A stretch of 16,477 nucleotides of DNA from Candidatus Gottesmanbacteria bacterium (lineage in GTDB: Bacteria; Patescibacteriota; Microgenomatia; UBA10105; UBA927), in contig JACPFZ010000014.1 in NCBI GenBank assembly GCA_016182725.1, positions 1-16,477 on the forward strand, read 5' to 3'. The position numbers and the translations under genes were made by a program. How positions within the stretch are numbered: position 1 is the stretch's first letter; every line of letters starts with the position of its first letter. Below are positions 6,560 through 12,711 of this stretch, piece after piece. The notes under the pieces were generated by a model that saw only the letters and a program-made list of their open reading frames with translations, did no database searches and was not told where the DNA came from.

Positions 6560-6588
6560 ATTGTACTATAATTGGGTTATTATGACGA
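6560..6588 (-). promoter_or_regulatory. era promoter (leaderless start)
   Basis: On the minus strand, TACAAT (complement of 6560-6565) lies 7 bases before the era ATG. A weaker -35, TCGTCA (complement of 6583-6588), is 17 bases further upstream, inside the first codons of the sigma factor gene. No ribosome binding site is seen. Confidence 0.65.
6567..6572 (+). promoter_or_regulatory. -10 box of the sigma factor gene
   Basis: A consensus TATAAT lies 9 bases before the ATG at 6582. The expected -35 position (6544-6549, TGCTTT) falls inside era and matches poorly. The very short leader again gives a nearly leaderless mRNA. Confidence 0.6.
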
Positions 6589-7127
6589 TTGAGAAGACCG
6601 ATGAAGAGTTGGTGAGTGAGATTCAAAAAGGTGATGTGTTGGCGTTTGAGATACTAGTGAAGCGCTATCAACGGCGATTATTTTCTTTTGTTTTGCATGT
6701 CCTTTACCATGTGCATGCGGCAGAAGAAGTAGTGCAAGATACCCTATTTGCTGCATACAAAACCATTGATCGTGTTGACACTACTAAAAAGTTTTCTTCT
6801 TATCTTTTTGCGATTGCAAAAAATACTGCTATTTCTTATCTTCGGCGTCGAAAACAGACGATTTCTTTTGCGAGCATAGAAGAGCAAGCACATGAAGAAG
6901 AGACATTGTATGATAGTCTGATAGAAGCGGAAAAACAGGATCATGTGAAAGAAGCAATCAGCCAATTGGAAGACAAATATCGCAGCGTTATTACTCTTTA
7001 CTATTTTGATGATTTATCGTATCAAGAGATTAGCAAGAAACGTAAACTTCCGGTGAATACTGTACGTACGCACCTTTTTCGCGCCAAAAAAGAACTGAAA
7101 GCACTACTACAACATGAAAAACATTGA
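6582..7127 (+). CDS. ECF-type RNA polymerase sigma factor (sigma-70 family)
   Basis: Small alternative sigma factor, 181 residues. Region 2 covers about residues 20-90 (AFEILVKRYQRRLFSFV, then the core-binding/-10-binding stretch AAEEVVQDTLFAAYKTI and SYLFAIAKNTAISYLRRRK). Region 4 covers about 122-175, with the helix-turn-helix DDLSYQEISKKRKLPVNTVRTHLFRAKKEL. Region 3 and the N-terminal region 1.1 are absent, as expected for the ECF group. I place the start at 6582 (MTIEKTDEEL), 9 bases after TATAAT; an in-frame ATG at 6561 would overlap the promoter. The next gene overlaps by 14 bases, so the products are translationally linked. A membrane partner just downstream fits a sigma/anti-sigma arrangement, but no zinc-binding anti-sigma domain is visible. 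Confidence 0.9.
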   Translation: MTIEKTDEELVSEIQKGDVLAFEILVKRYQRRLFSFVLHVLYHVHAAEEVVQDTLFAAYKTIDRVDTTKKFSSYLFAIAKNTAISYLRRRKQTISFASIEEQAHEEETLYDSLIEAEKQDHVKEAISQLEDKYRSVITLYYFDDLSYQEISKKRKLPVNTVRTHLFRAKKELKALLQHEKH

Positions 7128-7512
7128 CATTACTGGGCCGGTTATGGATAACATAGTTCGTTTTGAAAAGCGGCGTTCACTCCTGTGGTTCCTGCGGTTT
7201 GTTGTTATCGTTTTTACACTTTTTTTTCTGGCAGTGTTGCTCCTTTGGATTGCTTTTGGTCAGATTATGGAGCGGCAGACATTGGAACTTTTGACATTAT
7301 TTAAGGAGGATCGAGAAATTATTGCGCAATTCTGGCAGGATACGCTTATGATTTTCTGGGAGGAACTGCCGCAACGCAAGCTCGTGATAAGTGTAGGTAT
7401 TCTTGCGGGTATCATAATTTTTTCCCTGTTGACCCGAAAGCAGCGTATGATAGTATGGAAAAGGATACGCCAAATTGCGCGTAGAGAGCGCAGACCAAGG
7501 AGGACTCTATGA
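7114..7512 (+). CDS. Small two-helix membrane protein, possible sigma partner
   Basis: 132 residues with two hydrophobic helices, about 23-49 (WFLRFVVIVFTLFFLAVLLLWIAF) and 90-106 (VISVGILAGIIIFSLLT). Between them lies a mostly acidic segment that is probably external, and both ends are strongly basic (tail RIRQIARRERRPRRTL), predicting a cytoplasmic N- and C-terminus. The start at 7114 overlaps the sigma factor's end; an internal ATG at 7144 would avoid the overlap, and neither has a clear ribosome binding site. The position directly after an ECF sigma gene suggests a regulatory membrane partner. The sequence shows no known anti-sigma motif, so this is inference. It overlaps the following gene by 4 bases (ATGA). 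Confidence 0.7.
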   Translation: MKNIDITGPVMDNIVRFEKRRSLLWFLRFVVIVFTLFFLAVLLLWIAFGQIMERQTLELLTLFKEDREIIAQFWQDTLMIFWEELPQRKLVISVGILAGIIIFSLLTRKQRMIVWKRIRQIARRERRPRRTL

Positions 7513-7919
7513 AAAAAATGATGCCGCTATTTTTTATTCTTGCAATAGTCGTACTTGCCGGGATTGGGGTGGCAGGATATGCGATGCGAAAGGCAAGCAT
7601 AAAAACGCCTTCTCCAACGCAAACACTTTCCCCGTCTGGTACTCCATCCTCGCAGCAGCAGCAAGGCATTTCTCTTGTGATAAGCTCACCGGCAAATGGT
7701 TTGGAAGTTGCGACCCCCAACGTGACGGTGACTGGTCAAACCGCACCGAATGCGGAGGTATTCGTGAACGATGCAGCCGGTCGGGCTGATGCAATCGGCT
7801 ATTTTGCCATCGGTACGTCGCTTGATGAAGGAGAAAATACGGTGATTGTAGTAGTAAATGATGCAAACGGTAACTTTGCCGAACAGGAGATTACCGTTAC
7901 CTATAATGCCGGAACCTAG
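7509..7919 (+). CDS. Membrane-anchored protein with one Ig-like domain
   Basis: 136 residues. An N-terminal hydrophobic helix (about 6-25, LFFILAIVVLAGIGVAGYA) acts as anchor or signal peptide and has no lipobox cysteine. A Pro/Ser/Thr/Gln linker follows (33-52, TPSPTQTLSPSGTPSSQQQQ). A beta-rich domain (54-132) has the pattern ISSPANGLEV..NVTVTGQTAPNAEVFVND....GYFA....LDEGENTVIVVVNDANGN, typical of bacterial Ig-like folds of the glucodextranase-B type found on cell-surface proteins. The start is fixed by AGGAGG five bases upstream, and the gene overlaps the preceding one by ATGA. This is the third gene of the sigma factor operon and probably lies on the outer face of the membrane. The ligand is unknown. 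Confidence 0.8.
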   Translation: MKKMMPLFFILAIVVLAGIGVAGYAMRKASIKTPSPTQTLSPSGTPSSQQQQGISLVISSPANGLEVATPNVTVTGQTAPNAEVFVNDAAGRADAIGYFAIGTSLDEGENTVIVVVNDANGNFAEQEITVTYNAGT

Positions 7920-7928
7920 TCTTGTGCG

Positions 7929-7975
7929 CCCCTTGAGCGCAGCGAAAGGTAGTGCTGAACGAAGTGAAGCGAAAC
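7929..7975. repeat. REP-like remnants between the Ig-like and DUF5666-like genes
   Basis: Two short motifs, CCTTGAGCGCAGCGAAAGG and TGCTGAACGAAGTGAAGCG, stand next to each other. They resemble the GAGCGAAGCGAAGG-style elements seen dispersed in CPR and other genomes (from memory, not searched) and are similar in kind to the insert in the glycosylase gene at 9381-9467. The rest of 7920-8010 shows no gene. Confidence 0.45.
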
Positions 7976-8023
7976 TTTTTTCTTACGTCTTGCGTATTAA
8001 TTTATAGAAACGGAGGTGAGTAT

Positions 8024-8728
8024 ATGAATACAATGTCATATAAAGTAGGTGCTATTATTATCGCTGGAGTCTTGGGTCTTCAAATGGCAACTCCAGTGTT
8101 TGCTGTTGAATCTCCAAAAGTTGACAAAAAAGGACTTGTTGAAGAGCTTCGTGAGAAAGCTGGGTCTCGTCCAGGGTTACTCCGTGAGTTCTTAACGAAA
8201 GGTAAAGCAGCCATTGGTAGCGGGACGCTTTCTGCAATCAATGGTACCACGCTCACCGTGACTACAAACGATGGCAAGGTGATCACTGTTCTCACGGATG
8301 ACAAGACGCAGTTTCGCCGACGTTTTTGGGGAAAAGGAAGCCTTTCAGAAATGAAGGCTGGAGATACCGTCAATGTCATTGGCGTGTGGACAGACGACAC
8401 AAAGACGACAATTCAAGCACGACTCGTCCGCGACACGTCCATACAAAAGCGATTTGGCGTATTTCTCGGAGACGTGCAATCAGTGACTACCGATGGATTC
8501 GTCATCAAAACTATTGCGCGTGGGATGCTGACGGTGACGACAACTTCTTCGACGAAGTTTGTAGATCGTAAAGAAGGAGCCATCACAAAAGCTGATGTGC
8601 TCGTAGGTCACCGGGTGCGCGTCAAAGGTTTGTGGGATAAAAATGGCAATACCCTTACAGAAGTAACTCATGTAAAGGATTTTAGTTTGCCTGTAAAGCC
8701 GACGGAGACGCCAACGCCTACTCCGTAA
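8024..8728 (+). CDS. Secreted protein with two DUF5666-like repeats
   Basis: 234 residues. A signal peptide (MNTMSYKVGAIIIAGVLGLQ...VFA, cleavage likely after A27) precedes a charged stretch (PKVDKKGLVEELREKAGSRPG). Two related beta-rich modules follow. Module 1 is about 65-135 (GTLSAINGTTLTVTTNDGK...VIGVW) and module 2 about 145-217 (GVFLGDVQSVTTDGFVIKT...VKGLWDKNGNTLTEV). The pattern, a G-x-V/L start, a hydrophobic strand, a T-x-F marker and a closing V-x-G-x-W strand, matches DUF5666-like OB-type repeats. The tail is a TPTPTP wall-spacer-like run. The start is set by GGAGGTGA just upstream; a longer frame from 7952 is rejected. It is on the same strand as the sigma factor cluster and may be part of that operon or regulon. 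Confidence 0.8.
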   Translation: MNTMSYKVGAIIIAGVLGLQMATPVFAVESPKVDKKGLVEELREKAGSRPGLLREFLTKGKAAIGSGTLSAINGTTLTVTTNDGKVITVLTDDKTQFRRRFWGKGSLSEMKAGDTVNVIGVWTDDTKTTIQARLVRDTSIQKRFGVFLGDVQSVTTDGFVIKTIARGMLTVTTTSSTKFVDRKEGAITKADVLVGHRVRVKGLWDKNGNTLTEVTHVKDFSLPVKPTETPTPTP

Positions 8729-8748
8729 TTTTCATTTTCGAATTTCAA

Positions 8749-8788
8749 AAGGCGCCCCTTCTTTTTACAGAAAAAGAGGGGACGCCTT
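8749..8788. terminator. Long hairpin after the DUF5666-like gene
   Basis: AAGGCGcCCCCTTCTTTTT (8749-8766) pairs with AAAAAGAGGGGaCGCCTT (8771-8788) around the loop ACAG, with one mismatch and one bulge. It lies between the stop codon at 8728 and the glycosylase promoter, where a terminator is expected, but the T-run is inside the stem and none follows it. A terminator role is likely but atypical. Confidence 0.55.
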
Positions 8789-8797
8789 AATACATTG

Positions 8798-8806
8798 TGG
8801 TAGAAT
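8798..8806 (+). promoter_or_regulatory. Extended -10 promoter of the MutY-type gene (leaderless)
   Basis: TGGTAGAAT (8798-8806) combines a TGn extension with a -10 hexamer and stands 7 bases before the ATG at 8814. I find no good -35, which fits an extended -10 promoter. There is no ribosome binding site. Confidence 0.65.
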
Positions 8807-8813
8807 ACTTCGC

Positions 8814-9692
8814 ATGAAACTTGACCAACAGAGGGTAAAGAAGTTTCAAACGTTTATTTTTTCCTGGTGGAAAACACATAAACGCGATCTTCCTTGGCGA
8901 CACACCCATGATCCATACAAAATCTTCGTTTCTGAAGTTATGCTCCAGCAGACACAAGTACTTCGCGTCATCGCGAAGTACCGTGAGTTTATTGAACGGT
9001 ATCCTACAGTTTATGATCTAGCCCAAGCTTCCTCGGCGGAGGTGCTTCGCATGTGGAAGGGGATGGGGTATAACCGGCGGGCGCTCTATCTGAAGAAGAC
9101 AGCACAAGTAATCGTTGAACAGTATCAAGGTATATTCCCGAAAAATGAGAAAGATTTATGTTCATTGCCAGGATTGGGTACATACACTGCTCGAGCAATT
9201 TTAGTGTTCGCTTATCGAGAAAATATTACTATCGTTGACACGAACATCCGCCAAATTATCACGCATTTCTTCTTCAGCGATATTCTGCAGAAGGAATCTC
9301 TCATTGACGAAGTTGCAGATCAACTCCTCCCCAAAGGAAAATCATGGGAATGGCACCAGGCACTCATGGACTACGGCGCCCTTCGGCTCGCTCGCCCTTG
9401 CTCAGGGCAAGCCCTTCGTCGCTCGTTTACACTGAGGAACGAATGTGCTTCTCAGGGTAAACGCTCCAATAAGTCGAGATTAAAGATTCCATTTCGCGAG
9501 TCGAATCGGTTTTATCGGGGGAGGATTATGGATCGACTGCGAGAAGGAGATATTCATCAATCAGATTTAATAAAGGAATTTACCGGAACCTATGGGAAAT
9601 CAGAGGATTTTATCCTTATGATTCTCCAGGGTTTAGAGGCAGACGGCTTAATTTCACGATTGCAGAGTGGAATTGTTTGTTTGCCTGAATAA
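8814..9692 (+). CDS. MutY-type A/G-specific adenine glycosylase without an FeS cluster motif, carrying a REP-like insert
   Basis: HhH-GPD superfamily base-excision repair glycosylase, 292 residues. The helix-hairpin-helix is LPGLGTYTARAIL (118-130). The catalytic aspartate is D142 in VDTNIRQ, and the MutY-type glutamate is E41 in SEVMLQQTQV. WKGMGYNRRALYL (81-93) matches the MutY pattern. The C-x6-C-x2-C-x5-C iron-sulfur motif that normally follows MDYGAL is absent. Residues about 190-218 (LRLARPCSGQALRR...ECASQGKR) are encoded by REP-like palindromes. Family-like sequence resumes at NKSRLKIPFRESNRFYRGRIM. There is no NUDIX-like 8-oxoguanine recognition domain. The reading frame is intact through the insert, so the gene is probably functional, but activity is uncertain. 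MutY is favoured over endonuclease III because of E41 and the MLQQTQV motif. Confidence 0.8.
   Translation: MKLDQQRVKKFQTFIFSWWKTHKRDLPWRHTHDPYKIFVSEVMLQQTQVLRVIAKYREFIERYPTVYDLAQASSAEVLRMWKGMGYNRRALYLKKTAQVIVEQYQGIFPKNEKDLCSLPGLGTYTARAILVFAYRENITIVDTNIRQIITHFFFSDILQKESLIDEVADQLLPKGKSWEWHQALMDYGALRLARPCSGQALRRSFTLRNECASQGKRSNKSRLKIPFRESNRFYRGRIMDRLREGDIHQSDLIKEFTGTYGKSEDFILMILQGLEADGLISRLQSGIVCLPE
9381..9467 (+). repeat. REP-like palindromic insert within the glycosylase gene
   Basis: Two palindromic units lie side by side. The first is around GCCCTTGCTCAGGGCAAG (about 9394-9411), with alternative GCCCT/AGGGC and CTTGC/GCAAG pairings. In the second, CGTTTAC(a)CTGAG (9424-9436) pairs with CTCAG(g)GTAAACG (9451-9463). 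The flanking CCCTTCGGCTCGCTCG and CCCTTCGTCGCTCG share a repeated core. The insert is translated in frame. Confidence 0.7.
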
Positions 9693-9729
9693 AAAGTAAT
9701 GCTGCAGGATCAAATAACTTTAACTATTT

Positions 9730-11523
9730 TTACTGCATTAATATATCTTTTAATACCTCATTATTTTGTTCAGAATAAATTTTTTTCACAATTTCATTGC
9801 GTTTAGCATAATTTACATTATGAGATCGGAGAATTCCAGTTTTTCCAAGGAATATGCTTCGTTCAGCAAGAAAAATATAAAACGGTTGCTGAGTTAAGAT
9901 TATCGCATTTTTTTCCAGATGATCCCGAATGTACAGCATCGCATGAATATCTTCATTACTTATTCCTCCTGATTTTTGAACCATTATCACAGTTTTTTGG
10001 CTTTCTGTTATGGCCCGCGGGAGATTAATTATAACAAGTAACGCGACTATACTTAGACTGAAATATCTGGACATTTTAGAAAACCAATAGGATAAAGCAA
10101 GTGACGCATAGATGGAACTCATGATATACACGGTAACAATAAAATTAAATGAATTGGCCTCTCCAGAAGTTTGCAGAAAGAAGAATCCCGTAATGGTGCT
10201 AATTATTATGCCTACTATTAGAAGTATATTCATTTCCAGGTCTAGTGAAGATAACGATTTTTTACTTTGTAATAAACCAACGAGTTTAGATCCGAATGTT
10301 GAAATTGTGTATAAGATCATAAAAAATATATTATATAGAAGGACTTTTAGCCAGTTGTTTTGAGAAGCATATGTAATGCGTCGAAGTTCTAGCATTGCAA
10401 GTCCTGTATTGGGATTAGTAGCAAAATCATCAAATCTCCAAAACCCAGAATAATAAAGTCCTCCGGAATTTTTATTTGTTGGAAGGTAAATAGTTAGGCT
10501 TATTACTGCACTAAGTAGAATAGGAACTAACATGGTGAACCGGCGGCGGAATAAAAAAAATAAAAAAACCGCGGCTAGACCTGTGAGTGCAAAAATTCCG
10601 GTATTTGCTTTAAACCCAATTGTACTTCCTAAAACTATTGCCGTGAGAATTCCTGAATAAATATTTTTCTTTTTGATCCAGACAGAAAATAATGAAAGTC
10701 CTGCAAATAAAATTACTATCGAAAATGCGCGTGGAGGGTTATATAGAAATATAGGTCCGCTTTCTAAAGCTCCCGGACTTACGTCCAGGACCCTGCGTGT
10801 TATGAGAATAAGAATATAGATGAAATCACCGCTAAAGTAGAGAAAAAAGACAAGTAACCATGCTGTTATTTTTTTCAACTTTGTTATTTGGCAAAATGAT
10901 AATGCCGTTAGACCCAACAGAGAAGAAATAAGTAAACCGAAATACTGAAAATGGGTGAATACAAATGGGAGTCTGAAAACTCTGATAAGTTCTCCGATTA
11001 CGATATTTCCCCAGTAGTGATAGTTGGATAGAGCTATATTAGCTAACCCAGGTTCTTCTGGAGGAATATGTCGTATAACTTGTCTCGTTAATTCCATGTG
11101 ATACATAAAATCTTCAGTCGCGCCGCAGCAAAACTTGAGGAATTGTGCATCTTTAAAGCCCATGAACAGAATTGGAAATACCTGTACGCTGATTCCTGCA
11201 AGTATTGTTCCCAGCAAAAGAATATTGATGTTTAACGCATCGGGCCGTATGCGAGTGTGGTATGCTGAACGATTTTTCCAGATCCACAGAATAAGACACA
11301 CGATGATATATACGTAGGATAGATATCTTAACTCTAGATAGCCAAGAATAAATCCCTGAAATGCCCAAAGCACCATGCCAACGCAGATTGACAACGTAAC
11401 ATTTGACAGTATTGGAAGATTAAGCCGTTTTATGAATAAATCACCCGGAACAAAGAAAGCAAGAATAACGGCAAAAAGAAAATAGGGGAAAAGGAGAAAT
11501 AAAAAAAGAATATCTGTCGTCAT
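9730..11523 (-). CDS. Large polytopic membrane protein, possible GT-C glycosyltransferase
   Basis: 597 residues with roughly a dozen hydrophobic helices spread from the N-terminus to about residue 510, then a soluble tail (about 520-597; MLYIRDHLEKNAIILTQQPFYIFLAERSIFLG). The first external loop carries an acidic/aromatic motif, GATEDFMYHMELTRQVIRHIP (134-154), followed by NYHYWG (167-172). An acidic pair in the first big loop plus a C-terminal soluble domain is the general architecture of GT-C membrane glycosyltransferases that use lipid-linked sugars. No single family can be named from sight. The gene looks A+T-richer than its left neighbours, suggesting possible transfer. It stands alone on the minus strand, convergent with the glycosylase gene. 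Confidence 0.75.
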   Translation of the reverse strand: MTTDILFLFLLFPYFLFAVILAFFVPGDLFIKRLNLPILSNVTLSICVGMVLWAFQGFILGYLELRYLSYVYIIVCLILWIWKNRSAYHTRIRPDALNINILLLGTILAGISVQVFPILFMGFKDAQFLKFCCGATEDFMYHMELTRQVIRHIPPEEPGLANIALSNYHYWGNIVIGELIRVFRLPFVFTHFQYFGLLISSLLGLTALSFCQITKLKKITAWLLVFFLYFSGDFIYILILITRRVLDVSPGALESGPIFLYNPPRAFSIVILFAGLSLFSVWIKKKNIYSGILTAIVLGSTIGFKANTGIFALTGLAAVFLFFLFRRRFTMLVPILLSAVISLTIYLPTNKNSGGLYYSGFWRFDDFATNPNTGLAMLELRRITYASQNNWLKVLLYNIFFMILYTISTFGSKLVGLLQSKKSLSSLDLEMNILLIVGIIISTITGFFFLQTSGEANSFNFIVTVYIMSSIYASLALSYWFSKMSRYFSLSIVALLVIINLPRAITESQKTVIMVQKSGGISNEDIHAMLYIRDHLEKNAIILTQQPFYIFLAERSIFLGKTGILRSHNVNYAKRNEIVKKIYSEQNNEVLKDILMQ

Positions 11524-11534
11524 ACAATAGTGCT

Positions 11535-11551
11535 ACTCTAACCTTTAGAGT
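11535..11551 (-). promoter_or_regulatory. Hairpin in the short leader of the polytopic membrane protein gene
   Basis: ACTCTAA (11535-11541) and TTAGAGT (11545-11551) form a perfect 7-bp stem with a 3-base loop. It lies between a TACAAT -10-like box (complement of 11563-11568) and the ATG at 11523, so it would occupy most of a leader of about 30 bases. No ribosome binding site is visible. Confidence 0.4.
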
Positions 11552-11604
11552 CCGGGCAATATATTGTAACATTCCTGAAGATGTTTAATTTCACGGTTGA
11601 AAAC

Positions 11605-11613
11605 TGGTATAAT
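11605..11613 (+). promoter_or_regulatory. Extended -10 promoter of tRNA-Gln
   Basis: TGGTATAAT (11605-11613) matches the extended -10 consensus. It precedes the mature tRNA 5' end by 22 bases, leaving room for a short 5' leader. No clear -35 is seen at 17 bases. Confidence 0.6.
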
Positions 11614-11635
11614 CAGCTTGCCGAAGTAGGATATT

Positions 11636-11709
11636 TGCCCGGTCGTTCAATGGTAGGACGGATGGCTCTGGACCATCTAATCCTCGTTCGAGTCGAGGCT
11701 GGGCAGCCA
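11636..11709 (+). tRNA. tRNA-Gln (anticodon CUG)
   Basis: A complete cloverleaf. The acceptor TGCCCGG (11636-11642) pairs with CTGGGCA (11699-11705) with one G-U pair. The D arm has the AATGGTAGG loop. The anticodon stem GATGG/CCATC (11661-11677) encloses CTCTGGA, which puts CTG at positions 34-36. The T stem CCTCG/CGAGG (11682-11698) has loop TTCGAGT. Discriminator G and an encoded CCA end the gene. It reads the glutamine codon CAG. Confidence 0.93.
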
Positions 11710-11750
11710 AGACGGGCATCCTTTCATGGTCGAGGATCTATAAATTAAAA

Positions 11751-12593
11751 ATGGCAGGTACAACAGCTCAAACACTAGTAATTAAATCCCTCGAATACAA
11801 TAATCGAGTTCTTAAGTATGTCCTCATTCCTGAATATCTCCAGAAACTTGTTACCCATGGAAATCTCAAAGAAGCTCTATTGAAAGTCCATTTGGCGGTT
11901 CATGACCAAGTAGTTGAGGACATTTTATCTTCTATGTTCTCTAGGGACGTGTCTGATCAAACGAAAGAGAAAGTGCTCACTCTTTTGAGAAAAAATGCTG
12001 AATTGGAAAGCAAAAAGAATATAGATGACTACTTACCTATCATTCTTAACCAGACATTAGTAACCCTTTGCACCGTTTTAGATACTTTTATGGTTGATTC
12101 ATTGAGAGTAATCACTACTTTTCAACCTAAGATCCTTGAAGGGTTGGCATCAGATGATGTTATTAGAAAAAAGGATGTTTTTGCGACACAAGACTTGTCA
12201 GGTCTTATAGCGCGAGTACAGGAAAAAGTTTTATCTGAATTTGATTATATGGGAATGAAAGATAAGCTTAAGAATTTATCAGATAAACTTAATGTAGACA
12301 CAGCAGGAGCTTTGCAACTCAAATATCACAAGTCCGAAGTTCAGGAGCATTACAAAAGTAAGGGTAACTTTCTTTTTGATGTATATGAAAAAAGAATCGC
12401 TATAGTTCACCGCGATCAACATCAAATCAACAGTTTTGAGGAGCTATCAGAAATTAGTACCTACATAAGTTATTTTATCTTAGATTTGGGCATTATTTTA
12501 GGAAAACATTTCCATATTGATACTGATTTTTGGCAATTCTTGAGACAAAAACCTAAAGATTTAACACTAAGCTATGAGCACAAAAAGGAATAG
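11751..12593 (+). CDS. HEPN-domain-like protein (putative ribonuclease), beside tRNA-Gln
   Basis: 280 residues, mostly alpha-helical, no signal peptide, so cytoplasmic. Near the C-terminus, R215-IAIV-H220 within DVYEKRIAIVHRDQHQIN forms the R-x4-H motif of HEPN nucleases and is followed by further helices (FEELSEISTYISYFILDLGIIL). An earlier helix, LPIILNQTLVTLCTVLDTFMVDSLRV (95-120), resembles the first HEPN helix of the RiboL-PSP/MAE_28990-type groups. The usual polar residue after the arginine is replaced by isoleucine, which could lower activity. The N-terminal 90 residues have no family I recognise. The gene starts 41 bases after the tRNA-Gln 3' end and is A+T-rich. No antitoxin gene is adjacent on the same strand. 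Alternative: a non-catalytic HEPN adaptor. Confidence 0.65.
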   Translation: MAGTTAQTLVIKSLEYNNRVLKYVLIPEYLQKLVTHGNLKEALLKVHLAVHDQVVEDILSSMFSRDVSDQTKEKVLTLLRKNAELESKKNIDDYLPIILNQTLVTLCTVLDTFMVDSLRVITTFQPKILEGLASDDVIRKKDVFATQDLSGLIARVQEKVLSEFDYMGMKDKLKNLSDKLNVDTAGALQLKYHKSEVQEHYKSKGNFLFDVYEKRIAIVHRDQHQINSFEELSEISTYISYFILDLGIILGKHFHIDTDFWQFLRQKPKDLTLSYEHKKE

Positions 12594-12700
12594 AGAATTA
12601 TAAGACTAAACGGTTAGAGAACGGCTTTTGTCATTTTGAATATTATAACGACATAATGGATTTTGACCGGCATGCTCAGTCGTATCATCAAAAGAGATGT

Positions 12701-12709
12701 TGGTATAAT
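12701..12709 (+). promoter_or_regulatory. Extended -10 box at the peroxiredoxin start
   Basis: TGGTATAAT (12701-12709) is identical to the tRNA-Gln -10 but ends only 2 bases before the ATG at 12712. An in-frame TAA at 12706 prevents any longer protein. Initiation at the usual distance would fall inside codon 2. No second good -10 is seen in the 118-base gap upstream. Confidence 0.5.
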
Positions 12710-12711
12710 GT

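Noticed and set aside
7412..7866. Minus-strand frames opposite the Ig-like and membrane protein genes
   Set aside because: Shadows of plus-strand genes that have ribosome binding sites, signal segments and domain patterns; the antisense translations have none.
7952..8023. Upstream extension of the DUF5666-like protein
   Set aside because: The extension passes over REP-like sequence and would bury the signal peptide. GGAGGTGA just before 8024 marks the real start.
11699..11741. Possible attachment-site direct repeat after tRNA-Gln (GTCGAGGCT versus GTCGAGGAT)
   Set aside because: Only eight of nine bases agree, and the copies are about 35 bases apart with nothing between them to be integrated.
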